Shown: positions 38,601 through 51,400 of the stretch, one piece after another | How positions within the stretch are numbered: position 1 is the first letter of the stretch | Layout of the letters: each line of letters opens with the position of its first letter | From: Cymodocea nodosa | Lineage: Eukaryota > Streptophyta > Magnoliopsida > Alismatales > Cymodoceaceae | Assembly (NCBI GenBank): GCA_036874045.1 | Contig: JAZBRI010000011.1 | Coordinates: 16,200,001 to 16,264,000 of the forward strand | Reading direction: 5' to 3' | Length of the DNA: 64,000 bases | The notes under the pieces: generated by a model | What the model was told of the DNA's origin: nothing | Database searches by the model: none | Seen by the model: the letters and a program-made list of their open reading frames with translations, nothing else | Made by a program: the position numbers and the translations under genes

Positions 38601-40609
38601 CAACGATGAAGATTACAATAGAGATCGATGGATGGAATCCACCAATCATTGGGGTTCACATTCATAATAGACCTACCCCCCCCCCCATTACAGCGGCGGA
38701 AGGAAAGAGCAAACGTCGGGTCTGCGGTGGCGTCACAGGCACCCACATCACAATCCACTCACTCGTAACTTGTAATTTATGAACTCGGGGACGGAGCAGA
38801 GCAGTCATCTCGGATATACGTGCCTTGCTGGACGGCCGGAGGTGGTCAAAGATGGACAACTGGGAAGTGGGAACACGTGGATCGTAAGGGGGAAAGAAGG
38901 CCCCGGCCCGGGATGTTGGGTTGACCGGCGACACCAGGTGCCCCGGAGGGGGCCACGGCAGAGTCCCACTCCTCCCATCCCTCGTGTGCTCCCGAAGGCC
39001 GCGTGCGGCAGGTGGCAGGGCCGTGCCGAGCGGTGGGGACCGGGCGGAAGGGCCGTCGATAGATCGGATACCCACCGGTGGCTACGCTGGTCTAGATTGC
39101 TGCGACGGTGGTACCGGTCCTGGTTTTCCCAAGAAAAAAGGTTGCAAAGTATCCATTGGTTCAAGAACTTAACCAGCGTTTGCAACGATGGTCAGAAATG
39201 CGTGAGTTGTTTTGAAAATTAACAAGGGACCAACAAGATCCATGCGCTGAGTGATTCTACCTTTTTAAGAAAAAATAAGAATCTATGGAACTTAAAAGGA
39301 AGGCTAACAATGTTTGATTTTTTTAAGTCCATTTATGGTCGTAATTTAACGAACGATGATGTTTTAATTTTCCATTGATAATGGTTTGACCATCGAACCG
39401 GTTTCGTTCAACTTACAAGACAAATTTGAGCGACAATGGATGGTATGAATTGGTTTCTTTTCTCTTCCAAGGTCTTGAAATTAATCGTCCTTTATTTAAA
39501 TTTAGATAAAACTATTATTGATATAAAAAAAAAAAAGGAAAAATAAAAACACCCAACACACGCTTATTCCATTGACAGATTGCATGTTCTTCTCAAGCCA
39601 ACAGAAAATGGTGATGTTATAAACCTAACTATAACAATTTAATCAATCACAAGCAACGATATTCACAATTTCTTTTAAGGTTCAAATCATGAAGAACACT
39701 GAACACAGAAGACACTGTAATTATTGAAATAAATGATGAATGTCCAAAAAGAAAAAGAAAAAGGAAACATAAAATGGTGTGTATATTAAAAAGTCCCCAA
39801 CTGAACGAAGTACATAGGGTCGAACAAATACTCTCATCAAAATCAATGTTGCTAATATTTACTTATATACAGATAAAAATATAAATAATTTTAAATTTCT
39901 TTTTGTTAAATTCCTTGCAAAATAAAATCGTTGCCCACGTAATTTTTTTTGTTTTTTTTGTAAGAATTGTCCACATAAAATTTACGTGCATGACCTGTAA
40001 GACTGGGGCCCAACAGCTCCCGAACACAGTCCGTGGTGGACCGGGCCGGAATATTTTCCCCCTAAAAAACACACGAATATCACCGTCACGCGGCTCACGC
40101 CCAGGCTTTCCGACGTCCAGGAAAGAAACGGTAGAAAGAGAAGGAAAAAGCTTGATTTATGTTTTATACATATATAACATTCGAAGGAAGAAAAAGAAAA
40201 GAAAAAGGGAGGGGTTGGGAAAATAATAACAAACACAGAAGGATCACAGGGAAGGGTGGTCAATGGCTCGAAGCCCAAACAGGAACCAGCTCAGAAGCCG
40301 CCGCTGCTGCTGCTGCTACTGCTCCACCGCCCGGACGCCTTCCACATCCGGCGGCCGTTGGGACACACAAATAAATCGTAAAAGCCATTTATTATTAATA
40401 ATAACGGAAACGGAAGTATCCATAAAATAAAAAACATTGAAATTTCAGAATCCACCCCGACTCCGCATTTAAGATTTTTAAATTTGAATGCAATGCCCCT
40501 TCGTGTTCCAGGCTTTGCACGTCACACGTATGGACCCGCACGTGTGGAGGTCATCATCCTCCACGTCCTCCTTCCCCAAGGACCCCAACTCCCAACCACG
40601 CCACCCGTC

Positions 40610-40616
40610 TATATAA
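40610..40616 (+). promoter_or_regulatory. Candidate TATA box of the U-box E3 gene
   Basis: TATATAA lies 114-120 bases upstream of the start codon at 40730 in otherwise GC-rich sequence. Start at about 40640 would give a leader near 90 bases. Confidence 0.5.
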
Positions 40617-40729
40617 TAATGAGAGGAACGAGCGGAGACCTGGACTTGGAGAAATATATAGAAGAACGGAAGAGCGAAGAAGAGAAAACGCGAAGGAAGG
40701 AAGGAGAGAGTGATTTCGTAGCAGTTGTA

Positions 40730-42037
40730 ATGCCGGGCAGCGTACCACCGGCACCGTTGGACCTGGACGGCGTCCAGATACCGTACCACTTCCGGTGCCC
40801 AATCTCACTCGAGCTGATGCGCGACCCCGTCACCGTCTCCACCGGTCAGACCTATGACCGCTCCAGCATCGAGTCGTGGGTGGCCACCGGCAACACCACC
40901 TGCCCCGTCACCCGCGCGCCGATGGAGGACTTCACCCTCATCCCCAACCACACCCTCCGCCGTCTAATCCAGGAGTGGTGCGTCGCCAACCGTTCCTCCG
41001 GGGTCGAGCGCATCCCTACCCCGAAGCAGCCCGCCGATCCTGCCCTCGTCCGTTCACTCGTTGCCCAGTCCTCCTCCACTGCCGCCACCGTGGAGTTCCG
41101 ACTGGCTGCGTTGAGACGGCTACGGTCGCTCTCGCGGGATTCCGAGAACAATCGGCGGTTGATCTCGGAATTCAGGTCTGTGCTCGTGAGCTTGGCGTTT
41201 GGCGGGAAGGTCGAGAAGGATGAAGATGACGCTCCGACGACGTCGAATGATTTGAACATGGAAGCTTTGGCGGTGGCATCGGTTCTCCCATTGTCGGAGG
41301 ATGAGAGCTCCACCGTCGCCAGCCGGCCCAAGAGGTTGACGTGGCTTGCGGAATTGCTCAAAGCAGAAAGTCCCATCGATGTTCGCGTCAACGCAGCTGC
41401 GATGATCGAAGCGATATCCACGGGTACAAGAACCCCGGAACTCCGCGTCACGATCGCCACCTCCGCCGGGATTATGGAAGGCCTCGTGGCAATGATCGGT
41501 GCCGGCAGCGTGAAGGCGGCGGCGAAATCGGCAATCCGAGCTGTATTCTCCCTGTGTCTCGTGAAGCAGAACCGCAGCCTCGCCATCGGGTGCGCCGCCA
41601 CGGAGCGACTCGTAGACCGAATCGGGACAGGGGACCTGGAGAAGGGCGACGTAGAGCGAGCCCTCGCGACGGTGGAGCTACTTTGCAGGTCGGACGGAGG
41701 GTGCGACGCGGTGGTGGCGATGGGAGGGACGGCAGCGGAGGTAATGGTGAAGGTAATGACGGGAAGGTCCTCCGACAGGGCGGCGGAGCACGCCGTTGGG
41801 GTGACGCTGGCGGTGTGCGTGGCGTCCGAGGCGATGCAGAGGGAGGCAGTGGTGAGAGGAGTGGTGCCGCAGCTGCTGCTGATGGTTCAGGGCGGGTGTA
41901 CGGAGAGGGCGAAGAGGAAGGCGCAGGTATTGCTGAAACTCCTCTGGTCTTCCGCTTGGGCGACGAAGTGCGATTCCACGGCGGCGAATTCCGACGCGTT
42001 CCAGGTGCTCCATCAGCCCACCTTCCTCCGCTACTGA
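40730..42037 (+). CDS. U-box/ARM-repeat E3 ubiquitin ligase (PUB25/PUB26 type)
   Basis: A single exon of 435 residues. The frame is open from 40484, but the start at 40730 (MPGSVPPAP) fits the family start and follows a TATA box. The U-box covers about residues 19-90: YHFRCPISLELMRDPV, GQTYDRSSIESW, TCPVTRAPM and LIPNHTLRRLIQEWC. The linker GVERIPTPKQPADP is conserved. The remainder forms helical armadillo-like repeats. U-box proteins recruit E2 enzymes and the ARM repeats bind substrates. Arabidopsis PUB25 and PUB26 act in cold and immune signalling, with MYB15 and BIK1 as reported targets; whether this protein shares them is inference. It is GC-rich and intronless, as usual for this class. 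Confidence 0.95.
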   Translation: MPGSVPPAPLDLDGVQIPYHFRCPISLELMRDPVTVSTGQTYDRSSIESWVATGNTTCPVTRAPMEDFTLIPNHTLRRLIQEWCVANRSSGVERIPTPKQPADPALVRSLVAQSSSTAATVEFRLAALRRLRSLSRDSENNRRLISEFRSVLVSLAFGGKVEKDEDDAPTTSNDLNMEALAVASVLPLSEDESSTVASRPKRLTWLAELLKAESPIDVRVNAAAMIEAISTGTRTPELRVTIATSAGIMEGLVAMIGAGSVKAAAKSAIRAVFSLCLVKQNRSLAIGCAATERLVDRIGTGDLEKGDVERALATVELLCRSDGGCDAVVAMGGTAAEVMVKVMTGRSSDRAAEHAVGVTLAVCVASEAMQREAVVRGVVPQLLLMVQGGCTERAKRKAQVLLKLLWSSAWATKCDSTAANSDAFQVLHQPTFLRY

Positions 42038-44403
42038 AACTCTTCGTTTTTTTTTTTTTTTTTACCGGAAAGAAGGAAATTTTGGTGTTTAATTGGCATT
42101 TTTTTGGTGTAATCAATTGATTAATGATAAGAAGAACAGAATTCGACATTAGTTTCAGATGTATGTATTCTTCTTTCTTCCCAGCCAACAAAGAAGGAAA
42201 CCGAACCTTGTTTTATCTGTATTTTGTTTGCAAATCGCAAGAAAAGAGAGTTAGTTAGGTGTTGTTCTGAATCTTGGGTAAAATGAACATTTTCCATGGC
42301 CTTGGGTTGGGAAGATAGAGAATGAATCGGATCTCCATTTCTCTTTTACGAGACCTCCTAGAGTTGTGTTTTCTCACAGGAGTTGCCGAAAGAAAACGCT
42401 AGATCCACTTGCTCTCCGTATGGTAGTGAATCCAATGGCATTCTTTCCGTAGGGTAGGGAAGCCTGACACACTCATCAACGGACATCTGGTGGAGGGAGG
42501 AGGGGAAGGAAGCCTAAGGTCTCAAAAAAAGGTTCCCAACCTGGGCGGAACCAGAGAGCCGGCCACGAATGTTACAATAATACATTCACAGCTCATCACC
42601 ATGCTCGGGACCAACAGCAGAGAAAAAGAGCGTAATACGTGGGGAGGACGTCTAACTTTGAACGAGAGACTCCTTGAGCGGGGTGTGACCGTGGTTGATT
42701 GATTATTCCACCCATTGATGACTGCAATCCAGCATTGCATGCCGTGTACGGAAGAAAAGGGAGGATGTGTCGTCCATTTTTATCAGAATTAGTCTTCCAC
42801 TGAAGTTTAAGTTTTGATTATGATAAAACCATTATCAATGTGAAAGAAGGGTGGAGAAAACGGTACCTTCCTCTCTGTAATGCCTTTGATGGTTTTGTTA
42901 ACGGGGGATTCTGATCGATGTTCTCGGTCATAATAAACTTACCTGATGACTGAAACTGCACCGGGTGTGCATGTGACTGGTGCATGGTGGCAGTTGAGCT
43001 TGATTGCTTGCCAGCTATTAAACATTCACAAACACCTGTTCTCGAGATTTCTGTCCGATAATTATATGCTTTCCAGAAGATGATGGTAATGTGTATTCGA
43101 ATCTTTTCACCAACTTTCTTTTACCAAACATCGTTTTAACCAACTTTTAAGTGATTAAATTGACCAAGACTACGATGAGATTACGTACTTTCCATCAGAG
43201 TTTAAACTTTCAGCGTCTACAATTAATTTCACGTCAAGTCTTATGCAATTGCTTGCCATGATTTCTAGTCGATTAAAAAAAATGTCACTTTTCTCTATGT
43301 TAGAGTTGAAGATCAAATACGTCGTTATATACCATTGGTTTGTTTGGTGGTTATATGAAATTGTTGATCCTGAATTTAATTTCATATGGTAGAGCATGTC
43401 TTGACCAGAGAATATATGGAACCATACTTCCTGCCAATTATTTCCTTTTTTGGTTGCCAAGTTTGGCTGGTTTACTGAACGGTCAAGTTGAGGGGAATGG
43501 GAGATGCAAACTTGTGGTTTGAACGAGAACATTTTCATCAGATGGCGATTCAAACTTTTCTGAACTGGAAAACTAACCTGGCTTCGTGTATAATCATGGG
43601 ATCTTTCACTTGTTGATCAAGGGAAACCCATGTGGGGGGTCATTAAGTTAGCACTTACCGTGGAAAATAACCAAACACTCGTTGCATCTCTTTTCTTTAC
43701 CTGCAAGCAGAACAAGGAAAATATGAAGATTGCATTCAACATTTCCAAGTCACCTGGGTTCAATAGGTTTGTGCTAAAATCCCATTTCCTCTTTTCTCTG
43801 TAGATTCAATGAGAGGAACAAATCCCTGAACTTCATATTTCTTATCATTGCTCTCTGTCTATGTACAGCTAATACCCACAAGCTAGGGCAGGAAACCAAA
43901 CATAACAAACGCCCCCTAACTTACAGAAAGCATTTTGCTTAGTCAATGGAGAAAGATGGGGAATAGAATCCTATACCAGCTTTCTAGGACAAGGCATCAA
44001 AACCTACATGTTTGGAACTATGCGTAGTCTGTGGACTCCTTGAATGCCTCTGGTGGGTAACAAAAGTTAGAACCCTACAATATTAATAAATAAAATTGGT
44101 GGGCTATCCTAGTGTTGGAATCACATACCAACAATTCAACATACCCTTTGGAGGAGGGGGGGGGGGATCCACTAAGCTGAAAATGATGGGCCAGTAAAAG
44201 ATGGAAGGGAATCATCTGAAGCATAAAGGTCTGAATGAGCTCCCAATTTTGTCTTCCATCCTTCAAAAAGAATCTGCTCACATCCTAGTCCAAGAAGACA
44301 TGATGCAGTCCTGCTAAAGAAAGCGAAGGGGAAAAAAAAAGGGAAAGGTGAAGGATGAGCAATGTTGGTATGAGATGGAAAAGGAAAAGGAAGAAGGTGC
44401 CAA

Positions 44404-44442
<39 letters not shown>

Positions 44443-45402
44443 TATAGAAAAGGGGGAGTGGTCACTGCTGGTGGCCTCTTGCCCTAGCCGTAGCAGGGTT
44501 GGGCGGTGGTTGTCACATGTAAGTGGAGTGAGACCAAAGGGGATCACATCACATGAGTGGTGGTCCTTTTAGTATGGTTGGGTTGAGCTGTTGTGTGGTT
44601 CACGCATGAAAGCCACCCATATCCATTTCTTGTCCCTCAACTGTATTACGTAAGAGCTAAGAACCCGCTTCCTGCTTGAAAAGCATTTTCTTCCATAGCA
44701 TAGCTAGGTTTCAATGGTAATGTTATTTTTAGTGAAAGGTGGTGACCATGATTCCACAAAACAAGGTAGGGTAGTAATAAAGGTCTAGTCATATTCATGC
44801 GTGAAAGGAAAAGAGAGCACCTTCTTAATTCGTGGATGGATGACAAGTGCATACCATGAATATATTCTTCTCCCTATCAAATTAGTCTAACTCAGTTATG
44901 AACAACACAGCCCTCCAATTGGTAAGTTATACGAACAAAGGATTCACAGGCATAACAGCTTACCTTTTAAGGGAATAGAGATTTTACAACCTCGGTTCTA
45001 TGGCTACATGAAATGCTGCGGATCGTATGCTGTTACAGTCGTGATATGGATTTCCATTTACAGCATGGGAAATTTTTTTTTAAAAAAAAACAGCAAGTAT
45101 GGATTTACTTAACGTGCTTGTGGCCCGGGATAGAGAGCAACCTTGAGGTTTATTTGCTGCACTCAACAGGGGAGGAGGGCAAATAAACAATTGGTACCCG
45201 TAAAAAATTCCTGCCTGTATACAAAATTCAAGGCAACATTGTGTCCCACGACAAACTAGTACAAGGGATTATCTGTAGTTGCTCGGATTCATGATTATTT
45301 TGCATTTTCCAATTTATGTATTTACAGACCACATCCCCTGACAAGTTCCGGACGTTGATCATAAGCAAACTAATACTCCAAAACTCTAGCACTGTACCAA
45401 TA
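42038..45402. other. Gap between convergent PUB and FdC2 genes
   Basis: Holds the 3' UTRs, a poly-T run just after the PUB stop, a G-run at about 44156-44166 and a 35-base C-run. No coding sequence is recognised. Confidence 0.6.
44408..44442. repeat. 35-base poly-C tract
   Basis: Thirty-five consecutive C residues follow caagagt and precede tatagaaa. The opposite strand is poly-G. Length may be inexact if sequencing slipped. Confidence 0.9.
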
Positions 45403-48400
45403 TTATTCGTCACCCAAAGCCAGTTCTAGTGCGTAATCATCCCTTTCCTGCAATTGGAGAGGACAAAAGGAAAGTATTGGTGCTGTGACAATTAACAACG
45501 CAATACGAAGTCAATGACATGGTTGTAAGAATTCTCCATGAGATGATAATCGTAAAATTCTGCTTTCTATTGGTATGTCATTAGCATTTGCTTACAATTC
45601 TGCTTCCTATTGGTGTATATATGTTTGTTTAATGTTTGCCGACCAGGGCTTTCGGTTCAGTTATATATTTTAGCTCCGTATATAAAAAAGAAAGCAGGCT
45701 TCATAAACTTACAATAGGTCCTCGTGCAAAATAACGTCCAAATTGAAGCCAGTAAACCTTGAAGCAAAAAACAAATTGATATCTCGATAGGTATAAAAGA
45801 AAAAGAAATATTTATAACGATTCACCTTCCTGATTTAAGTTAAGTACTACCTCATCTTCATCCTGAGTCTCGACTTCTATGTCAGAAGTTGGGAAGCTGA
45901 CACAAAGCAAAGCATATCCCTAAAAAGAGGCAGAACGGGTTGTAATGAGTTGAAAAACTACGGCAATCATCATATGACATAACAATAAAGTCATAATCAA
46001 TTGCTAAAGATAAGCGACAATGAAAACAAGGCATGAATTAAAATCTTACTAGGAAAGCGATGGCAGATTCTTTGTAGGCAAAAAGTGAGTGATCCTTATT
46101 AAGATGGATAAAGCTACTAGAGGGGAAAAAATACAAATTGCACTTCTTTGGGAATGTATTTTAGAGTTTTGGTCTCCTTTGGACTGCGACTAAATCAGAA
46201 TCCCCAAATTGGCAGGGCATGTCAAGTCTTCAATTTTCAGACTCTGAAACATATGCTACACGATTCTAATTTTTAAATATACTTGATGTGCTACTGTGCT
46301 TACAGGAAAGGATTACTTTATAATCATATACAAAGAATTGCTACGAGTGTAGGGGACCAATATGTTCAAATAAAGACTAAAGTATCTTTGAAGTTGCATA
46401 TCTTCATATGCTGCTTGCTACCTACTAAATAAGAGGGAGAGACAGGGAGGGAGAGCAGATTTCAATTCTTACATCAGAAATGGTTCTGACCTATGAAAAG
46501 TCCAAACAAATATGAAGAAAATGACAACATGGCTCCATCAGCTAATACTACTTCCAAGCTCGGCCTAATGATCCTTAGTACCGTTTTGCTCTCTAGTATT
46601 ATATAATTCAATGACAAAATACTGTCCAGTATAATCATTGGTCAATATTTGGAGAAATAAAAGTATTAAATAAAATGACCAATTCATGCACAAATTCAAC
46701 ACAATTAACTAGCTAGCCAGACTAACAAAGTTGATCTAATGGAATTTCAGTTTTTAGCCCATGGTGGTTGGCAAATACTTTAAGTCCATATTGAAACAGA
46801 GATTTCATATTCAACCATTCCTATATGATCAAATTGGCTTTGATGCAAAATATGCACTAATATGCGTGAGACACAGCTCCAATATGCTTATCATGCCATG
46901 CCAGAATTTGTTTAATTTTTTATTTAGGAGACAAGCCACAAAAGGATGAGATACCGCACAAGATTGGGAGACAGCGATGAAAAAACTTATAAATTTAAAC
47001 ACTTGTATCTGATAAATGAATAAAAATAACTAAAATATGTACTAATATTTTACTTTTATACTTGAATCACTAAAAAGGTAACGTCCTTGCTTCATCTTTG
47101 TACCTAAGAAAATAAATATGTAGACTACAAAGGAGAACAATAATTCTAAAGAAAGGAAAGTAGTCTAAGAAGGTCAATAGACTCAATAAACGAACATCTG
47201 AAATGACCTCTGCAACAAAATGTTCAAAACACTGAGATGCACTAAATGAAAGACATAATAGGAACATATGCCAAGAACAAAGGACTTAAATGAGGGCTAC
47301 CAACACACTTGTCTTGCCAAAACATAATCCTAGCATTGCCACCAAAGATCCCATACCACTTCTTCTAGATGATATTCACCCACAAACATTGAGGATCCTC
47401 CCTAGCTCCACTTAGATTCTTTAGCCATTTGTAAAACAAAGCTAAATTTATTAAACATCACCAGGAGCAGCATAAGACCATAAAATGGAGAATGCCATAG
47501 CAGACAATTCTAAGGAGATGACATGACTACAAGAGCGCAAATTGCATATTGGAATGCAAGTGATCATTCCCAATGAAACATGAAAAGAATGAATTAGAAT
47601 ATGCAGGAAATTCTTTAGAATTACATGATTAATGGCACTCAAAACTATGGACACCAATTCAGTATAGATTAATGTCCCTGATTCAAAATGCCGAGGATAT
47701 ATAATCAATAAATAATGTATCAAGCATACAGCATCTGAAACAGATATACAGGATAATAGGCACATGGTGGAGGTGTTGACGGTATGATTTAAAAAAGGTA
47801 AATCAGACAATCACTTTTGATCTGAATATTCAGCCTGCAGAAGAAAGTAATTTTTCAATGAGCAGAAACAATTTATTACCTCCAGGCAACAAAGGAGGAA
47901 CCTTATGGTTTCATCAACCAGATATCCATAAACAAGGCGTAAACAGAAGCTGATATTAAACTTACCTTTGATTTCAATTCTGCTGAAATTCCAAGAGCTG
48001 CAGGTTGTCTGAGCTGCCCAGACTTCACTCGAACAGCACAACTAGTACAGCATCCTGTAGGTGAACAGCCGTTATTATTTTTTCAACAACCAAACAAGGA
48101 ATATCCTTGCAAAGATGATGAGATAAAGATGAAAACAATAAATGAACAACAAATCTAGGAGCTAGGGTTGAGCCACAACGAACATGCTCAAAGGATCTCA
48201 AAGCCCAAATCTACTACAGCTAATATTACCGCATCATTATCATTACATTATTCGGATAACATAACAAAAATGAAATGACGAAATTGGTAAAATCAGTTCT
48301 AGGCCCCTTTTATAATTCTATCAAACTGTTACCCATTATGATGAAATGGGGAATATTTTCTAGAAATGAAGGAAGATAAGCAAGCTTAAAATGCTAGAAA

Positions 48401-51400
48401 ATTAACAACTGAACTTAATCATCTGAATGTAACTGATTTTTGCAAGCTCGAGGCAATGAAAAATACTCATCGTACTCATTATCAACAAGGAAAATCTCTG
48501 CATCATGCAAATAACAGAAGTATTTGTTATAACTTATTGTAAGAAATTGTAACTGGACCTATTTTTGTGTTATCGGATTTTACTTTATTTGTTGGGTCTT
48601 TGATCAGTTGGGCCAAGCTTACATTTATCTAAATCAAGCTGTGCATTTTTCATGATGAATGGATAACAAAATGTACTCCCCTATGATACCCCAATGCCGA
48701 CCTATCATACCCATGGCATATTGATATTGTATGAATGCTACACTCCAACATTGTGCTTCCCTATATTAGTTATAACTTGAGCAATTATTTGCACTGTTCT
48801 GTGACATAATCAATATTGATTAAATATTTGATCAGAATTTTGCAATAAACGTGCTTCACCGTTAACATTTGATGCATGTAGGGTATATAAGTATAAAACT
48901 ATTAGTTATCAACATATTATAATTAGCGTTTTAAATTTTTTTCGTCTTTTGAAGGGTAATGGGTGGATCTCATTAAATGAAATAGATTTTTTAAGTTACT
49001 GTTGTTTGCGTTTGCTTATTAATTATTTTATAAAAATGTCATAACTAATATATCTACATTAAAGCTCTGCTGTATTGTATCCATATCATTAGAAATAATA
49101 CTCATATCCGTTCATTAGAAATTTTCAGGAATCCACATTTGTAACCAAATATCATAGCTTCACTCACAATGCTCAAAGTCCTTAAGTTTTCTACATTGTA
49201 TAAGAGTGGTTCAACTCTACCCTAGTGCCATCTACACATGATTAAGCTACCAACGTGTTCTTGAGAAATAATGAAAAAGATTATTGAAAAGGATCAAGAT
49301 GATGGGCATGCAATACAATACTTTTTAGCAACGCTAGAAATTAACACAATTGTAAAAAAAAACACAGGGATCAAACTCTAACAAGAATAACAGTAAAAGA
49401 AATCCAAGAAAGGAAAGACGTGCATCCATTGCAAATATGTTGGACACACCTCAGCAAATGGTATTCGGTTAGAATGCCTTGAGTGGAACCATATAGAAAG
49501 GTTTGCAAGATGAAGAATCAAAGCTTGGGTACAGGCTAAAAGAATTATCTGCTAGTGATAAACTCCACAAGGATTCCTGGTAAAGCCCCCAAGCAATCAG
49601 CCAACAGCAAATAACATCATGATGGAGAAGCAATAGGAGCTAACCATATGAGCAACACAACAAAGTTTTGACACTCATTAGCAGCATACCTAAGTTTTTA
49701 CCAACCAAAGGTATGTTTTGCTCTATCTTTCTCAAACGGATAGTTGGCATTTACAAGCATTTTCATTTCTCTATATAAATATGCTATTGTCATTCGTTTA
49801 GGCTCTGGTATGTTGGGTGTAAGAATGTGAACAGCCTGATGATTGACTATAATTACACCAAAATCTGAACAAGATAAACCATTCATATGTTCTGTGAACA
49901 AGGCCTGTGCACAGTGCTGATCACATTACCGATACTGTGGACTCATAGGGAGGCTTCTGCACCTACCACCATACTGGATCTTGCTTATTCCATTTAGCTT
50001 CTCAGGAACCTATGATGTCTCATTAGTCATTACATTGTGGTATAAGGACATCAAGATAGATCAAAAAATCATTAAGACTTTTTGTTTCCAAATTTGATAA
50101 GTCGTTACATTACCTTGAGTCATAAAGTTCACTACAGATCAAATTTGGCAAATAATAGATTATTCATAGATTAAGAATTTCAAGGGAAAATTAAGAGAAA
50201 CAAAGCATAAATTTTTTTTCCCTATAGTCTTGACTCTTTAGGTATTAGGCTGAAGGATTTTAAATTTGTAAATTATAATAAACAACGTATTAAGATGTAA
50301 ATATACATAAATATCCTAAAAGCATGGGTGAACGAGTTTCGGATAACTCAATAATCCTTACCCGTACCACATCTAGGCATAGGTAAAATGGGAGATGGGG
50401 CACAAAACCTCTACCTGTACCCTTATCAAAAGGGCAGTATCGAGGCGGGCGGTGGATAGAAACTCACATCATTTACAGGCCTAGTTGCTTTTGTTTTCTT
50501 CCAACCTAGAACCGACTACAGAAACATTTTCTTGAAAAGATAGAAAATGCGTCGTGATGGCAGCTGATGGACAAAATGGCAAGTCAAATAAGCAAGGGAG
50601 AAAAGCTTCCTGCTCTTCAGGATGTCGGCCTCTCCACCCTCCACTGCCCTTTCGATTTCTACCCTTCCTATCACCTTCAATATCTCCGCCCACTTTCCAA
50701 GCCCCATGCAGAAATCCACTGATCAGTGTTGGCGATCACAGTTTATTGACATCCTCAACATCCATGACCTTTCTCACATCATTGCCGATGATTATCAACC
50801 ACCTTCCCAACCCATGGATGGCGAACCCCCCCCTCACCTCAGTATACTCGCTGGACTAGTGAAAATCGGTTTGTCCTTAGTCGGATCAAAGCCACGATCG
50901 CCCCCGTTAGTCCAGACCATCATCCTTTCCTGTTCGTCAGTGAAGGACGCCTGGCAACTCCTTGCCAAGCAACTGTCTGTGGTGTCTAAAACCAAATTCA
51001 CACTCTCCGTGATCAACTGCACAGCCTCAAGAAAACCGACTCCTTCTTAATGGCAGATTACCTCCTCAACGCCAAGACTCTTGCTGTGTCTCTTGTGGCT
51101 GCTGGTGCTCCTTTTCCCAACTCAGACCTGATCAAGTTTTATCACTGATGGTTTGGGCCATGAGCACAAGGAGTTCTTAACCTCCTTGCATTTCAAGCCC
51201 TTCACCAGTTTTGATGATTTCTACCATCTTCTGCTCGAAGAGGAGTATCTTCATTAATAAGTCTTGGCACCAACAGCTCTCGCGGCCAACTCCCAGCCAG
51301 GCTCCAAGCCGCCACAGCAGTTCAGGCAATGTGGCCACTACGATCACCGCAATCGTAATGGTTGCTCAGGTCATGGTGGATGCCATGGACATCGTGCCGG

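Larger units (their letters stand above)
35235..40729. other. Large divergent intergenic region
   Basis: Lies between the NAPRT and PUB start codons and presumably holds both promoters. It contains an (AT)n run, several AT-rich stretches, homopolymer runs near 37900 and 38050, and a GC-rich island at about 38870-39120. Open frames in the island overlap on both strands and show no known domain. No gene is called. Confidence 0.55.

Noticed and set aside
41472-42191. 239-residue Pro/Arg/Ser-rich minus-strand frame
   Set aside because: Antisense shadow of the GC-rich U-box/ARM coding sequence.
49390-49470. Possible zinc-knuckle-like CIHCKYVGH fragment in FdC2 intron 2
   Set aside because: The final cysteine is missing and there is no continuous gag context at this position, so it is too weak to call separately from the copia remnant downstream.
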